DNA of 64,000 nucleotides, from contig NZ_JACGZW010000003.1 in assembly GCF_014145675.1 (NCBI RefSeq), positions 186,001-250,000 of the forward strand, in the 5' to 3' direction. The notes beneath the pieces are model-generated. The model was not told the DNA's origin and ran no database searches. It saw only the letters and a program-made list of their open reading frames with translations. Below are positions 8,078-17,230 of the stretch, one piece after another (positions within the stretch are counted from its first letter, which is position 1; each line of letters begins with the position of its first letter). This stretch comes from Amycolatopsis dendrobii. GTDB taxonomy: Bacteria; Actinomycetota; Actinomycetes; Mycobacteriales; Pseudonocardiaceae. The translations under genes and the position numbers were made by a program.

Positions 8078-8106
8078 ACTATAAGGGTGGGCCCGGACTG
8101 AAACAA
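8078..8106 (-). promoter_or_regulatory. candidate promoter of the cyclase-like/crp operon
   Basis: On the minus strand, TTGTTT (8106-8101) and TATAGT (8083-8078) are separated by exactly 17 nt. This is a good -10 with a weak -35, and lies about 55 nt upstream of the ATG at 8022. The patch is unusually AT-rich for this genome. A TAGTAG/CTACTA inverted repeat (8057-8062 and 8076-8081) overlaps the -10, and AGCTACT is repeated directly at 8044 and 8074, so a repressor or activator may bind here. Confidence 0.5.
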
Positions 8107-8275
8107 TGGTGTCGCGCACACGACATCTTCGGTTCAGGTGCGGGTCTAGTCCGAGATTGGCAACCCCTGAACGCTCGCCGACACTCGACCCCGGCCCGTC
8201 CGGCCACCCCGGCGTCCCGGGTGTAGAATCCCCGCCATTCACGCCTGACTGAACTTCACTGAAGGGTCTGAAGTC

Positions 8276-9343
8276 GTGTCTCAGCCCAATCCCGCGCTCG
8301 CCGCTCGCCTGCGTACCCTGCGCAAGGAGAGCTGGTCCGACGTGGTGCTCACCCAGAAGCAGCTCGCCGAGGCCTTCGGCGTGAGCACCGGCCTGCTGTC
8401 GTCGTGGGAGAACGTGGCGAAACCGGTGACGCCCCCGCCTCATCGCCTGGAGGCGTACGCGACCTTCTTCGCCACCCGCCGTTCGGTGCAGGGTCCCAAT
8501 CTTCATCTGCTGGACACAGAGAACCTGACGGACGACGAGCACACCGTCCGCAAGGAGCTGCTCGCGGAGCTGCAGGCACTGCGCGGCGACCTCGACGACC
8601 CGCCGGCCCAGCCCGTCTTCGCGCCCTCGAGCCTGTGGCACTTCCCGCCGAACCAGGACATCGTGATCGTCTGCGCGCAGCTGCCGGAGAAGTACCGGAT
8701 CGCCTACACCGACCCGTCGAGCCCGGACTACGTGAACCTCTACACCTACGCCGACCCGGACGCGCTGCTCGAGCTCTACGGCCACATCCGCGCGTGCAAC
8801 CCGGCGAGCGACGTCACCTTCCGCACCACCGACCAGAACACGACGCTGTCGGCGGACGAGTACACCGCGCACCTGGTGCTGCTCGGCGGCGTCGACTGGA
8901 ATCCGCAGACCCGCGCGCTGCTCGACCGGGTCGACGTGCCGGTCCGCCAGATCAGCCGCAAGGGCGACGAGGAGCAGCTGGAAACCGGGTTCGAAGTGAC
9001 CCGCCCGGACGGCACGACCCAGATGTTCAGCGCCAAACTGCGCAACGGAATCCTGCTCGAAGACGTCGCGCACTTCTACCACGGCGTCAGCCCGCTCAAC
9101 CGCAAGCGCACCGTGACCGTGTGCAACGGAATGTACGGCCGCGGCACCCTCGGGGCCGTACGAGCGCTGACCGACCGCCGCTTCCGCGATCGCAACCAGG
9201 CCTACCTCGACCAGCGCTTCGCGGGCGCGGATTCCTTCAGCATCATCAGCCGGGTCCCGGTCTTCGACAACCAAGGGCTCACCCCTGACTGGACCCTGCC
9301 TGAAAACCGGCTGCACGAGTGGCCAGAATCGAGCCTCACATGA
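8276..9343 (+). CDS. XRE-type HTH protein with large uncharacterised C-terminal domain
   Basis: A 355-residue protein. Residues about 7-65 form an XRE-like helix-turn-helix (LTQKQLAEAFGVSTGLLSSW), atypical in its long loop before the Gln-rich helix. After a linker, residues about 118-340 form a second domain with alternating strands and helices (DIVIVCAQLP, HLVLLGGVDWNPQTRALL, VTVCNGMYGRGTLGAVRAL, SFSIISRVPVFDNQGLTPDW). This reads like a nucleotide- or ligand-binding alpha/beta fold, but I cannot name it. GTG at 8276 has a GAAGGG site. The ATGA overlap with the following glycosyltransferase means the two are translationally coupled. It probably acts as a sensor-regulator; this is inference. 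Confidence 0.75.
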   Translation: MSQPNPALAARLRTLRKESWSDVVLTQKQLAEAFGVSTGLLSSWENVAKPVTPPPHRLEAYATFFATRRSVQGPNLHLLDTENLTDDEHTVRKELLAELQALRGDLDDPPAQPVFAPSSLWHFPPNQDIVIVCAQLPEKYRIAYTDPSSPDYVNLYTYADPDALLELYGHIRACNPASDVTFRTTDQNTTLSADEYTAHLVLLGGVDWNPQTRALLDRVDVPVRQISRKGDEEQLETGFEVTRPDGTTQMFSAKLRNGILLEDVAHFYHGVSPLNRKRTVTVCNGMYGRGTLGAVRALTDRRFRDRNQAYLDQRFAGADSFSIISRVPVFDNQGLTPDWTLPENRLHEWPESSLT

Positions 9344-10497
9344 CCGCGACCGTCGCAGCGCCGGCGCAGCACACGACGCATCAGCGGCTGCTGCATCACG
9401 TCGCCGCCGAAGACGCGCCGCAGGCAAGGCTGGACGCGATCGTCGTGCCCAACGGCCGCCCCGCCGCCTACCTCAAGGACGCTTTCCGCGCCGCCCGCGA
9501 AGTCGACGCCACGCTTCTGCTGCTGTGCAGCAAGAACGCGCGCGCGACCGACGCGGTGCTCGCCGCGAAGCGCGCCGGGGTGCGAGTCCGCGCGATCGAC
9601 ACCGACGAGGCAGCGGGTCTCGGCGCCGTTCCGCCGTTCGCGACAAGCAGGCTGCTGCAGGCGAAGCGTTTGCTGCGCCGCACCGACACGAGTTTCAAAC
9701 GCAACCTCGGCGTGCTCGTCGCCGATCTGGCGGGCTGGCAGCGCATCCTGTTCCTCGACGACGACATCCGGCTGTTCCCGAGCAAGGACATCCCGCTTCC
9801 GCGGCCCAGCAACCTGCGCGCCGCCGCGGGACTGCTCGACGAGTACGCCGCGGCGGGCCTCGCCAACATCGGGATGCCGGACAACTCCGTGGTGTGCCAC
9901 GCCTATCGCGAGTCCGGAGGAAAGCAGGACACGTTCGTCGGCGGCGGCGCGCTGGCGGTCGGGCGCGACGCGTTCTCCTCGTTCTTCCCGGACATCTACA
10001 ACGAGGACTGGTTTTTCCTCCTCAGCGGAACCGGATTGCGCGCCACCGCGGTCACCAGCTTCGCCTACCAGCACGACTACGACCCCTTTCGCAACACTGT
10101 GCGCGCCCGGTCGGAGGAACTGGGCGACACGCTCGCCGAGGGGATCTACTGCCTGCTGGACAACGGTCTCGGCATCGCCGACGCGACCGCCGCGTACTGG
10201 GCGGGCTTCCTGGAAAGCCGCCGGGCGTTCATCCGCACCACGCTGCGCCAGGTCCAGGACGCGCCGTACCTGACCGGTGGATACGAGGAGCGGATGAGCG
10301 CGGCGCTGAAGGCCGCGCACGGCCGCAGCCTGCTGATCGAACCGGACCTGTGCGTGCGGTACCTGCGCGCTTGGCAGCGGGACCGGGACACGTGGGAGAC
10401 GCATCTGCTGTCGCTGCGCGCGCGGCACGGTTCGACTGGCGACCCCGACGCCGCTTTCGACACGCTGGGGATCGCGGAGATCGTGCACAAGTCCTGA
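9340..10497 (+). CDS. GT-A-like glycosyltransferase, coupled to the XRE gene
   Basis: A 385-residue soluble protein with no signal or membrane segment. The start is placed at ATG 9340, whose ATGA overlaps the stop of the HTH gene; a GTG at 9319 is also in frame. IVVPNGRPAAYLKDAF and TLLLLCSKNA resemble the first GT-A strands. QRILFLDDDIRLFP carries a DDD motif as the likely metal/nucleotide-sugar site. TFVGGGALAVGRDAF and NEDWFFLL resemble the acceptor and base regions of family 2-type glycosyltransferases, and AYQHDYDPF supplies a possible third metal ligand. Acceptor and sugar are unknown. Pairing with an HTH/sensor protein rather than a sugar cluster is unusual. Confidence 0.68.
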   Translation: MTATVAAPAQHTTHQRLLHHVAAEDAPQARLDAIVVPNGRPAAYLKDAFRAAREVDATLLLLCSKNARATDAVLAAKRAGVRVRAIDTDEAAGLGAVPPFATSRLLQAKRLLRRTDTSFKRNLGVLVADLAGWQRILFLDDDIRLFPSKDIPLPRPSNLRAAAGLLDEYAAAGLANIGMPDNSVVCHAYRESGGKQDTFVGGGALAVGRDAFSSFFPDIYNEDWFFLLSGTGLRATAVTSFAYQHDYDPFRNTVRARSEELGDTLAEGIYCLLDNGLGIADATAAYWAGFLESRRAFIRTTLRQVQDAPYLTGGYEERMSAALKAAHGRSLLIEPDLCVRYLRAWQRDRDTWETHLLSLRARHGSTGDPDAAFDTLGIAEIVHKS

Positions 10498-10501
10498 AGG
10501 C

Positions 10502-11047
10502 TCAGCCTTCGCCGCAGGCGCGGCCGGCTAGCGGTGCGGGACGGTCGTCCGGCAGCCGCTTCACCAGTACGTGGCAGCGCTCGGCCTCGGAAATCGTGCG
10601 CCCGTCCGGCGAAACGCGCTCGGCGTAGCAGACGACCGTGCCATGGCCCCAGTCGTGGTAGCCGAGGCGGCGGTACAGCCTCGCGGCGCGGGTGTTGTCC
10701 GTGCGGACCGCGAGCGCGCCCAGGGCGTGCCCATGGCCGACCAGGTAATCCTCGACCGCACGCACGAGAGCCGCGCCGATGCCGCGATTGCGCGCCTCCG
10801 GGGCCACCTCCAGATGGGTCAGCAGCGGGACGCCCGGCAGATGGCCGCGGATCGGCGGTTCCTCGGCGTCCTCGAGCCAGAGGTACACGTCGCCGACCGG
10901 CCGCGCGGAGCACCACGCGGCGAACAGGACGCCGAGCCCCTTCGCCTGCCGGGTGAACCGGTCCTCGAAAAACCCCTGGTCGCCGAGGATCTCCGCCAGC
11001 GCCGCGAGGTCCGCCTGCTCAGCCGGCCGGATCGAGACGTCGCCCAT
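10502..11047 (-). CDS. GNAT-family N-acetyltransferase
   Basis: A 181-residue acyl-CoA-dependent acetyltransferase; substrate unknown. ATG at 11047 has a GGAG site about 10 nt upstream. Motif A is clear in LEVAPEARNRGIGAALVRAVEDYL (Arg-x-x-Gly-x-Gly/Ala pyrophosphate loop), followed by LAVRTDNTRAARLYRRLGY (motif B). It ends 5 nt from the convergent glycosyltransferase gene. The 11048-11479 gap upstream contains no credible reading frame or hairpin that I can identify, only two close copies of an AAACCGCGT-like motif near 11277-11310. Confidence 0.87.
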   Translation of the reverse strand: MGDVSIRPAEQADLAALAEILGDQGFFEDRFTRQAKGLGVLFAAWCSARPVGDVYLWLEDAEEPPIRGHLPGVPLLTHLEVAPEARNRGIGAALVRAVEDYLVGHGHALGALAVRTDNTRAARLYRRLGYHDWGHGTVVCYAERVSPDGRTISEAERCHVLVKRLPDDRPAPLAGRACGEG

Positions 11048-11479
11048 CAACGCCGACTCCTGTCCGCGGGACCGGGGCACGCGAGCGGCAGGCCCGGGCC
11101 GCGGTCCTGATCTTGGCCGCCCGGCCTCAAGGGTAAGTGCGCGCCTGGGAGCCGCGAAGACGGCGAATGCCGCAGCGCGGTCCCGCGAACGGAGCAACCG
11201 GCCGCCCCGCGCCGCCGCGCCCCTCCCCCGTTTTCCACGTTTCCCATACACCCCGGGACGAACGGATTCAAACGGAAACCGCGTAGTAGTGCGGAAAACC
11301 GCGTCTGTGGCGGAGTTCGGCGCGCAAATGAGCGGTCGACTGGAAGGGATTTAGCGAATTCAGTCGTGCTCGCGGACAAGCGGCAGGCGGGGCCGGCCGT
11401 GCGACTGCGGGCGGAAAGCCAGTTGAACGACCGTTTCCGGGCACACCGGGCTTCCGGATACCCCTAAGCTACCGCGTTC

Positions 11480-13582
11480 CTAGATCAGGTCCAGCGGATC
11501 CAGCTGCACCCGCACCGGCTCGACCGCTTTCCGGGCGTCCCGGCGGGCCACCGCGTCGCGCACCACCGTCGCCAGTGCGCGGCCGTCCGGTCGGGCCACC
11601 CGCACCAGCGCCCGTTCTCGTTCCGCGTTGCCCTCGTCGTCGTAATCGCCCAGCGGGACCGGGCCGAGCACCTCGCCGCTGCCGGGCAGCGGAAGGTCGT
11701 CGAGCACGCTCGCCACCGCGGCCGGGCTCCCCTCGACGCTCGCCATCCGCATCGCGGGCGGGAAACCCAGCTCCCGGCGCTGTTCCAGTTCCTGGCTCGC
11801 GTGCCAGCCCGGATCCCAGCGCACCAGTGCCTGCACCACCGCCAGCCCGGCTTCCGCGCCGACGATCACCCGGCCCCCGCCCGACGCCGGGCGGACCAGC
11901 GCGCCGGCGGCCATCCAGCGGCGGAGAGTCTCTTCCGCGGCACGCAGATCCTGCCGTCCCAGCAACGCCCAGCCGTCCAGCAGCAGCGCCGCGCCGTAAC
12001 CGCCTTCGGCGACCGGCTCCGCGCCCGGCGTGCAGACCACCAGCGCCGGACGGCCCGGGACGGTCGCCAGGACTTCGGTCGCGCCGGAGGTCCGGACCGG
12101 AACCCCGGGGAAGGCCCGGCCCAGTTCTTCCGCGGTGCGTTTCGCGCCGACCACCACGGCCCGCAACCGGACGGAACCGCAAGCAGGGCACCGGAAAGCG
12201 GTCTCCGGGACACCGCACCACCGGCACGCGGGCGGACGCGGGGCGCCGTCCGCCGACCCGCCGGGCAACGCGAGCGGACCGGCGCAGCGACGGCAGTGGG
12301 CGGGCGTCCGGCATTGGCCGCACGACAATCCGGGAACGTAACCGCGGCGCGGAACCTGGACCAAGGCCGGCAATCCGGCGGCGAAAGCCTGGCGCGCAGC
12401 CTCGAACGCGACCGCGGGCAGCCGGGCGACCCGAGCTGCTTCGTCACGCGCCACGTCGAAGTCCTCGCCGACCGGGGTCACGCGCGGGGCGGCGGCGCGG
12501 AGTCCGGCGCGATCGGCCTGGATCTGTTGCGCCCAGCCGGATTCCACCAGCAGCTGCGCTTCGGCGGTCCGGGCGAACCCGCCGACCAGGAACGCCGATT
12601 TCGTGGCGTGGGCCCGATCCATCAGCACATCCCGCACGTGCGGGTACGGGGCATGCGGATCCAGGTGCAGATCGTCGCCGTCGTCCCAGACGACGAACAG
12701 CCCGGGATCGGCGACGGGCGCGAACATCGCCGCGCGAGTGCCGACCACCACGCGGACCGCGCCGCGCAGCACGGAAAGCCAGCGCCGGTACCGTTCGGCC
12801 GGCCCCAACCCGGCGATCAGCGCGGCGACGCCCTGCTCCCCCACCAGTTCGATGCACGCCTCGTGCACCCGCGTGAGGTCGCGGTGGTCCGGGACCACCA
12901 GGACCGCGCCCCGGCCTTGGGCGGCCGCGGTGGCGGCCGCTTCGGCGAGGCGGCGCGGCCAGTCTTCGCCGGGCAGGGCTTGCCAGACCGCGTTCGCCTG
13001 GCGGGATTCGGCGATCGCTTCCAAGAACGCTTCACCGCGTTGGTAGCGGGACCAGGCGGAGATGTCCGGGGCGTCCGGGGCGGGGGCCGGTTCCGCAGGG
13101 GGTTCGCCTTCCGCCTTCGCGTGCCTTGGCGGCAGGGCCAGGCGCAGGACGTCGGAGAGGGTTCCGGCGTAGCGATCGGCTACCGAGCGGCAGACGGCGT
13201 GCAGAGAAGGCGGGAGGACGGGTTCGCTCGAGGTGACTCGCTCCAGGTAGGCGAGTTTTCGCTCGTACTCCGTCGTGTCAGTGCGTTCGATGAGGTAGCC
13301 GTCGACCAGCTGGCCGGCGAAACGCACCCGGACCCGGCAGCCGGGGACCGCGGATTCGTGCAGTTTTTCCGGGACTTGGTAGTCGAAGGTGCGGTCGAGG
13401 TGGGCCAGCGGGATGTCTACGGCGATCTTCGCGACGGGCAGTTCCGGGGCGGGGGTTTGCTGGCCTTTGCGGGAGCGGGCGGGTTTGCGGGCGGGCTTTT
13501 TCGCCGGGGTGGCCTTCGGCTCCGGGGTGGAGCGCGAAGGCTCCGGGAGGTCCCATAGGGGGGTGGGTTCGGAGCTGGTCAC
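11480..13582 (-). CDS. priA: primosomal protein N' (PriA), actinobacterial helicase-deficient form
   Basis: Replication-restart protein of about 700 residues. After a Lys/Ala-rich linker (residues 15-45), the 3'BD-like DNA-binding domain begins at VAKIAVDIPLAHLDRTFDYQ. The helicase core is recognisable (VVVGTRAAMFAPV) but lacks a Walker A lysine motif, and the DEAH position reads WDDGDD. This agrees with the ATPase-dead PriA known in actinobacteria. Paired zinc-binding cysteines appear in SCGQCRTPAHCRRCAGPL and CRWCGVPETAFRCPACG. GTG at 13582 is preferred over an upstream TTG. It is transcribed in the same direction as metK, separated by a 51-bp perfect hairpin element. Confidence 0.92.
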   Translation of the reverse strand: MTSSEPTPLWDLPEPSRSTPEPKATPAKKPARKPARSRKGQQTPAPELPVAKIAVDIPLAHLDRTFDYQVPEKLHESAVPGCRVRVRFAGQLVDGYLIERTDTTEYERKLAYLERVTSSEPVLPPSLHAVCRSVADRYAGTLSDVLRLALPPRHAKAEGEPPAEPAPAPDAPDISAWSRYQRGEAFLEAIAESRQANAVWQALPGEDWPRRLAEAAATAAAQGRGAVLVVPDHRDLTRVHEACIELVGEQGVAALIAGLGPAERYRRWLSVLRGAVRVVVGTRAAMFAPVADPGLFVVWDDGDDLHLDPHAPYPHVRDVLMDRAHATKSAFLVGGFARTAEAQLLVESGWAQQIQADRAGLRAAAPRVTPVGEDFDVARDEAARVARLPAVAFEAARQAFAAGLPALVQVPRRGYVPGLSCGQCRTPAHCRRCAGPLALPGGSADGAPRPPACRWCGVPETAFRCPACGSVRLRAVVVGAKRTAEELGRAFPGVPVRTSGATEVLATVPGRPALVVCTPGAEPVAEGGYGAALLLDGWALLGRQDLRAAEETLRRWMAAGALVRPASGGGRVIVGAEAGLAVVQALVRWDPGWHASQELEQRRELGFPPAMRMASVEGSPAAVASVLDDLPLPGSGEVLGPVPLGDYDDEGNAERERALVRVARPDGRALATVVRDAVARRDARKAVEPVRVQLDPLDLI

Positions 13583-13642
13583 TTGGAGATCTCTACCAGA
13601 CGGGGGCGACAAGGCTGTCGTCTCGTAGGGAGAAGGTGCGGC

Positions 13643-13756
13643 GGGGCACCCCGAACCGTTGAGCGCAGCGGCTGCGGTTTGAGGACATTCGGCCGCCCCC
13701 GAAAGCCGTGAAGGGCCCCTTGCGGGAATGAGATTCCCGCAAGGGGCCCTTCACGG
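13643..13756. repeat. composite intergenic repeat, copy 3 (partial)
   Basis: The priA-metK gap carries GGGGCACCCCGAA (13643-13655) followed by CGTTGAGCGCAGCGGCTGCG and then the perfect hairpin at 13706-13756. The same GGGGCACCCCGAA and CGTTGGGTGCAGCGGCTGCG occur in the same order at 60315 and beyond, also followed by a GTGAAGG-type hairpin. This copy lacks the 30-bp array. Homology is visible by eye; function is unknown. Confidence 0.75.
13706..13756. terminator. 24-bp perfect inverted repeat, candidate bidirectional terminator
   Basis: Arms 13706-13729 and 13733-13756 are exact reverse complements, separated by only GAG. The left arm begins CCGTGAAGGGCCCCTTGCGG. It lies 19 nt after the metK stop. 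With no U-run it is not a textbook intrinsic terminator, but GC-rich hairpins without U-tracts act this way in actinomycetes. It belongs to the GTGAAGG palindrome family also seen near 34.3 and 60.5 kb. Confidence 0.7.
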
Positions 13757-13774
13757 ACCCAAAGCTCAGCGGGG

Positions 13775-14977
13775 TCAGGCGCCGGCCAGCGAGCGCAGGG
13801 CGTCGGCGCGGGCAGTGCTTTCCCACGGGAGGTTCAGGTCCGGGCGGCCGAAGTGGCCGTACGCCGCGGTGGGGGCGTAGATCGGGCGGAGCAGGTCCAG
13901 GTCGCGGATGATCGCGGCGGGACGCAGGTCGAAGACCTCGCTGATGGCCGACTGGATCTTGGTCGGGTCGACTGTTTCGGTGCCGAACGTCTCGACGAAC
14001 AGGCCCACCGGAGCGGCCTTGCCGATCGCGTACGCGACCTGCACCTCGACCCGTCCGGCCAGGCCCGCGGCGACCACGTTCTTGGCCACCCAGCGCATCG
14101 CGTACGCGGCCGAACGGTCCACCTTGGACGGGTCCTTGCCGGAGAACGCGCCGCCGCCGTGGCGGGCCATGCCGCCGTAGGTGTCGACGATGATCTTGCG
14201 GCCGGTGAGCCCGGCGTCGCCCATCGGGCCGCCGATCACGAAGCGGCCGGTGGGGTTCACCAGGAGGCGGGTGCTGTCGGTGTCGAGGCCCAGTTCGGCC
14301 AGTTCCGGCTCCACGACGTGCTTCTTCACGTCGACCCCGAGCATCTGCTCCAGGTCGATCCCGTCCGCGTGCTGGGTGGAGACCACGACGGTGTCGAGCC
14401 GCACCGGCTGTTCGCCCGCGTACTCGATGGTGACCTGGGTCTTGCCGTCGGGACGCAGGTACGGCAGCACGCCGTCCTTGCGGACCGCGGTCAGGCGGCG
14501 CGACAGGCGGTGCGCGAGCGCGATCGGGAGCGGCATCAGCTCAGGCGTGTCCGAGCAGGCGTAGCCGAACATCAGGCCCTGGTCGCCCGCGCCCTGGCGG
14601 TTGATCTCGTCCTCGTCCGATTCCACGCGCGACTCGTACGCCGTGTCGACGCCCTGGGCGATGTCCGGAGACTGCGAGCCGATCGCGACGTTCACGCCGC
14701 AGGAGTTGCCGTCGAAGCCCTTGGCCGACGAGTCGTAGCCGATGCGCAGGATGACGTCCCGCACGATGGTGGGGATGTCCGCGTACGCCTCGGTCGTCAC
14801 CTCGCCCGCGACATGCACCTGGCCCGTCGTGATCAGGGTCTCGACGGCGACCCGGCTGCGCGGGTCCTTGGTCAGCAGGCCGTCGAGGATCGAGTCGCTG
14901 ATGGCGTCACAGATCTTGTCGGGGTGGCCTTCAGTCACGGATTCCGACGTGAACAGCCTTTTCGTGGACGCAGACAC
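13775..14977 (-). CDS. metK: S-adenosylmethionine synthetase
   Basis: Makes S-adenosylmethionine from methionine and ATP in the cytoplasm. The 400 residues match the family when starting at GTG 14977 (preceded by GACGAGG). Signatures are [17 protein letters not shown] at the N-terminus, [12 protein letters not shown] and [19 protein letters not shown], the ATP/phosphate-binding P-loop-like motif. RHGGGAF and the conserved metal and potassium-site acids are all present. It sits in the conserved rpoZ, coaBC, metK, priA order, 90 nt after coaBC. I see no SAM-riboswitch-like structure in that gap. Confidence 0.97.
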   Translation of the reverse strand: MSASTKRLFTSESVTEGHPDKICDAISDSILDGLLTKDPRSRVAVETLITTGQVHVAGEVTTEAYADIPTIVRDVILRIGYDSSAKGFDGNSCGVNVAIGSQSPDIAQGVDTAYESRVESDEDEINRQGAGDQGLMFGYACSDTPELMPLPIALAHRLSRRLTAVRKDGVLPYLRPDGKTQVTIEYAGEQPVRLDTVVVSTQHADGIDLEQMLGVDVKKHVVEPELAELGLDTDSTRLLVNPTGRFVIGGPMGDAGLTGRKIIVDTYGGMARHGGGAFSGKDPSKVDRSAAYAMRWVAKNVVAAGLAGRVEVQVAYAIGKAAPVGLFVETFGTETVDPTKIQSAISEVFDLRPAAIIRDLDLLRPIYAPTAAYGHFGRPDLNLPWESTARADALRSLAGA

Positions 14978-15067
14978 GACCTCGTCACTTCCCTCGGTCA
15001 AGCGATGGCGCCCCACCGGTATTTCAGGCGCTCCTGGCACAGCCCACCCTACCCAGCGGGCCTGTAG

Positions 15068-16300
15068 CTAGAGTCGACGTTCAATCAACGCTGTTACGGC
15101 ATCCCACAATGTGGCCGCCAGCCGGGCTTTAGCGCCTTGCGAGATGACCTGCTCAGTGCCGTCCGCGGCGAGCAGCCAGCCCGAATTGTCCTCGGTGCCG
15201 AAGGCTTTTCCGTCGCCGACCGCGTTGACCACGAGCAGATCCGCGCCCTTGCGGCGGAGCTTGGCGCGGGCGTGGTCGAGCACGCTGCCGTTCTCGTCGC
15301 CGGTTTCCGCGGCGAAACCCACCACGATCTGCCCGGAACGCCGTCCTTGCACCACTTCGGCGAGGATGTCGGCGTTGCGGTCGAGCGTGATGACCGGGTC
15401 CGGGCTGTCGTCGGACTTCTTGATCTTGTGGTCGGCCGGCGTCGCGGGCCGGAAATCCGCGACCGCGGCGGCCATCACGACGACATCCGCGTCCGCCGCG
15501 GCGGCGTGCACCGCTTTGCGCATTTCCTCGGCGGTGGACACGCGTTGCAGCGTCGCGCCCGCCGGAGACGGCAGTTCGTCGGTGTGCCCGGCGACCAGCG
15601 TCACCTCGGCGCCGCGTTGCGCGGCGACCCGGGCGAGCGCGAAGCCCTGTTTGCCCGACGATCGGTTGCCCAGGTAACGGACCGGGTCGAGCGGTTCGCG
15701 GGTGCCGCCCGCGGAGATCACCACGCGGAGGCCCTCGAGGTCGCGCGGCAGCGCGCGAGGCTCGGCGAGCAGCAGCCGGGCCAGGTCGACGATCTCGGCA
15801 GGGTCGGCGAGCCGTCCCTTGCCGGTGTCGACGCCGGTCAGCCTGCCCGCCGCGGGTTCGGTGACGACCAGGCCGCGCGAGCGCAGCAGCGCCACGTTGT
15901 CGCGGGTGGCCGGGTGCTCCCACATCTCGGTGTGCATCGCCGGGAAGAAGGCGACCGGGCACCGGGCGGTGAGCAGGGTGTTCGTCAGGAGGTCGTCGGC
16001 GAGCCCGTGCGCGGCCTTGGCCAGCAGGTTCGCGGTCGCCGGGACGACCAGCACGAGGTCGGCCTCTTTGCCGACCCGCACGTGCTGCACCTCGGGCACC
16101 TCGGTGAACACCCCGGTGTGCACCGGGTTCCCCGACAGCGCCTCGAAGGTCGCCGCGCCGACGAAGTTCAGCGCGGCCTCGGTGGGCACGACGCGGACGT
16201 CGTGCCCGGATTCGGTGAGGCCCCGCAGGACCTCGCACGCCTTGTAGGCGGCGATGCCGCCGCCCACGCCCAGGACGACCCTGGGCTTGGCGTCATTCAC
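15068..16300 (-). CDS. coaBC: bifunctional phosphopantothenoylcysteine decarboxylase / phosphopantothenate-cysteine ligase
   Basis: Performs two successive coenzyme A steps. The N-terminal flavoprotein (CoaC, about residues 1-185) shows [31 protein letters not shown] and [10 protein letters not shown], where the PAMxxxM signature binds substrate. The C-terminal ligase (CoaB, about 190-410) shows [29 protein letters not shown] and AAVADFRP, including the Asn/Lys used for the CTP-activated intermediate. Length (410) is normal. ATG at 16300 overlaps rpoZ by 8 nt, so the genes are translationally linked. Confidence 0.96.
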   Translation of the reverse strand: MNDAKPRVVLGVGGGIAAYKACEVLRGLTESGHDVRVVPTEAALNFVGAATFEALSGNPVHTGVFTEVPEVQHVRVGKEADLVLVVPATANLLAKAAHGLADDLLTNTLLTARCPVAFFPAMHTEMWEHPATRDNVALLRSRGLVVTEPAAGRLTGVDTGKGRLADPAEIVDLARLLLAEPRALPRDLEGLRVVISAGGTREPLDPVRYLGNRSSGKQGFALARVAAQRGAEVTLVAGHTDELPSPAGATLQRVSTAEEMRKAVHAAAADADVVVMAAAVADFRPATPADHKIKKSDDSPDPVITLDRNADILAEVVQGRRSGQIVVGFAAETGDENGSVLDHARAKLRRKGADLLVVNAVGDGKAFGTEDNSGWLLAADGTEQVISQGAKARLAATLWDAVTALIERRL

Positions 16301-16562
16301 CCTCGGTGTGCTCGAGCAGCCCGCCGTGGATCTCGCGCAGCGCGATCGACAGCGGCTTTTCGCGGGGGCCGGGCTCGACCAGCGGGCCGACGTACTCCAG
16401 CAGGCCCTCGCCCAGCTGCGCGTAGTAGTCGTTGATCTGCCGGGCCCGCTTGGCCGAGTAGATCACCAGCGCGTACTTCGAGGAGACCTTCTCGAGCAGG
16501 TCGTCGATCGGCGGGTTGGTGATGCCTTCGAGCTCTTCCAGCGTCGCCTGTTGCACAGTCAC
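16293..16562 (-). CDS. rpoZ: RNA polymerase omega subunit
   Basis: Small RNA polymerase subunit that helps fold and hold the beta-prime subunit. The 89 residues include [20 protein letters not shown] and [19 protein letters not shown], the conserved omega helices, with the actinobacterial C-terminal extension [17 protein letters not shown] at 16562 overlaps the gmk stop by 4 nt, and its own end overlaps coaBC by 8 nt. The gmk, rpoZ, coaBC arrangement is conserved in actinobacteria. Confidence 0.96.
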   Translation of the reverse strand: MTVQQATLEELEGITNPPIDDLLEKVSSKYALVIYSAKRARQINDYYAQLGEGLLEYVGPLVEPGPREKPLSIALREIHGGLLEHTEGE

Positions 16563-17230
16563 TCGTGGTGCTCCGTATCGTCACATCGATCGGCGGCAGA
16601 ATCGCCACCGCCGGTAATCAAGTCTAGCAACCGCCGCGCGGCGACCTCGACGTCGGCGTTCACGACCCGTTCGTCGAACTCCCCCGCCGCGGCCAGTTCG
16701 CGTTCCGCCTCGGCCAGCCGGGCGGCCACCGCGGCCTCGGTCTCGGTGCCCCGGCCGGTGAGCCTGCCGACCAGTTCTTCCCAGGACGGCGGCATCAGCA
16801 TGACCAGCCGTGCCTCCGGCATCGCGGCCCGGACCTGGCGCGCGCCCTGCAGTTCGATCTCCAGCACCGCCGGACGGCCGTCCGCCAACGCCTTCTCGAC
16901 CGGCTCGCGCGGCGTCCCGTACCGGTTGCCCGCGAACTCGGCCCACTCCAGCAGCCGGTTCCCGGCCACCATCCGGTCGAATTCGGCGGAATCCACGAAG
17001 TGGTAATGGTTTCCGTCGACCTCGCCCGGCCGCGGCGCCCGCGTCGTCACCGAAACGCTGAAGTACAGGTTCGGCTCGAGCAGGCGCAGCTGTCCCACCA
17101 CACTCGACTTCCCGACGCCGGAAGGGCCGGAGACGACGGTGAGCCGGGGGCGGGAGAGATCTCCTGCCACCGGCTCACTGCCGCGGTCGGCGCCCCGGGT
17201 CACCGGGTAGTCCTGACCGACGCCGCTCAC
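16559..17230 (-). CDS. gmk: guanylate kinase
   Basis: Phosphorylates GMP to GDP using ATP; essential for GTP and (p)ppGpp supply. The 223 residues carry the P-loop [15 protein letters not shown] (about 34-48), then [20 protein letters not shown], the GMP-binding loop with the conserved RxPR and [14 protein letters not shown] follows, then [21 protein letters not shown], part of the lid. The first 27 residues are a variable extension; GTG/ATG at 17230 overlaps mihF by 4 nt and is kept for that reason. Confidence 0.96.
   Translation of the reverse strand: MSGVGQDYPVTRGADRGSEPVAGDLSRPRLTVVSGPSGVGKSSVVGQLRLLEPNLYFSVSVTTRAPRPGEVDGNHYHFVDSAEFDRMVAGNRLLEWAEFAGNRYGTPREPVEKALADGRPAVLEIELQGARQVRAAMPEARLVMLMPPSWEELVGRLTGRGTETEAAVAARLAEAERELAAAGEFDERVVNADVEVAARRLLDLITGGGDSAADRCDDTEHHE

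Noticed and set aside
14978-15067. SAM riboswitch before metK
   Set aside because: The 90-nt gap is too short and shows no conserved SAM aptamer features by eye.
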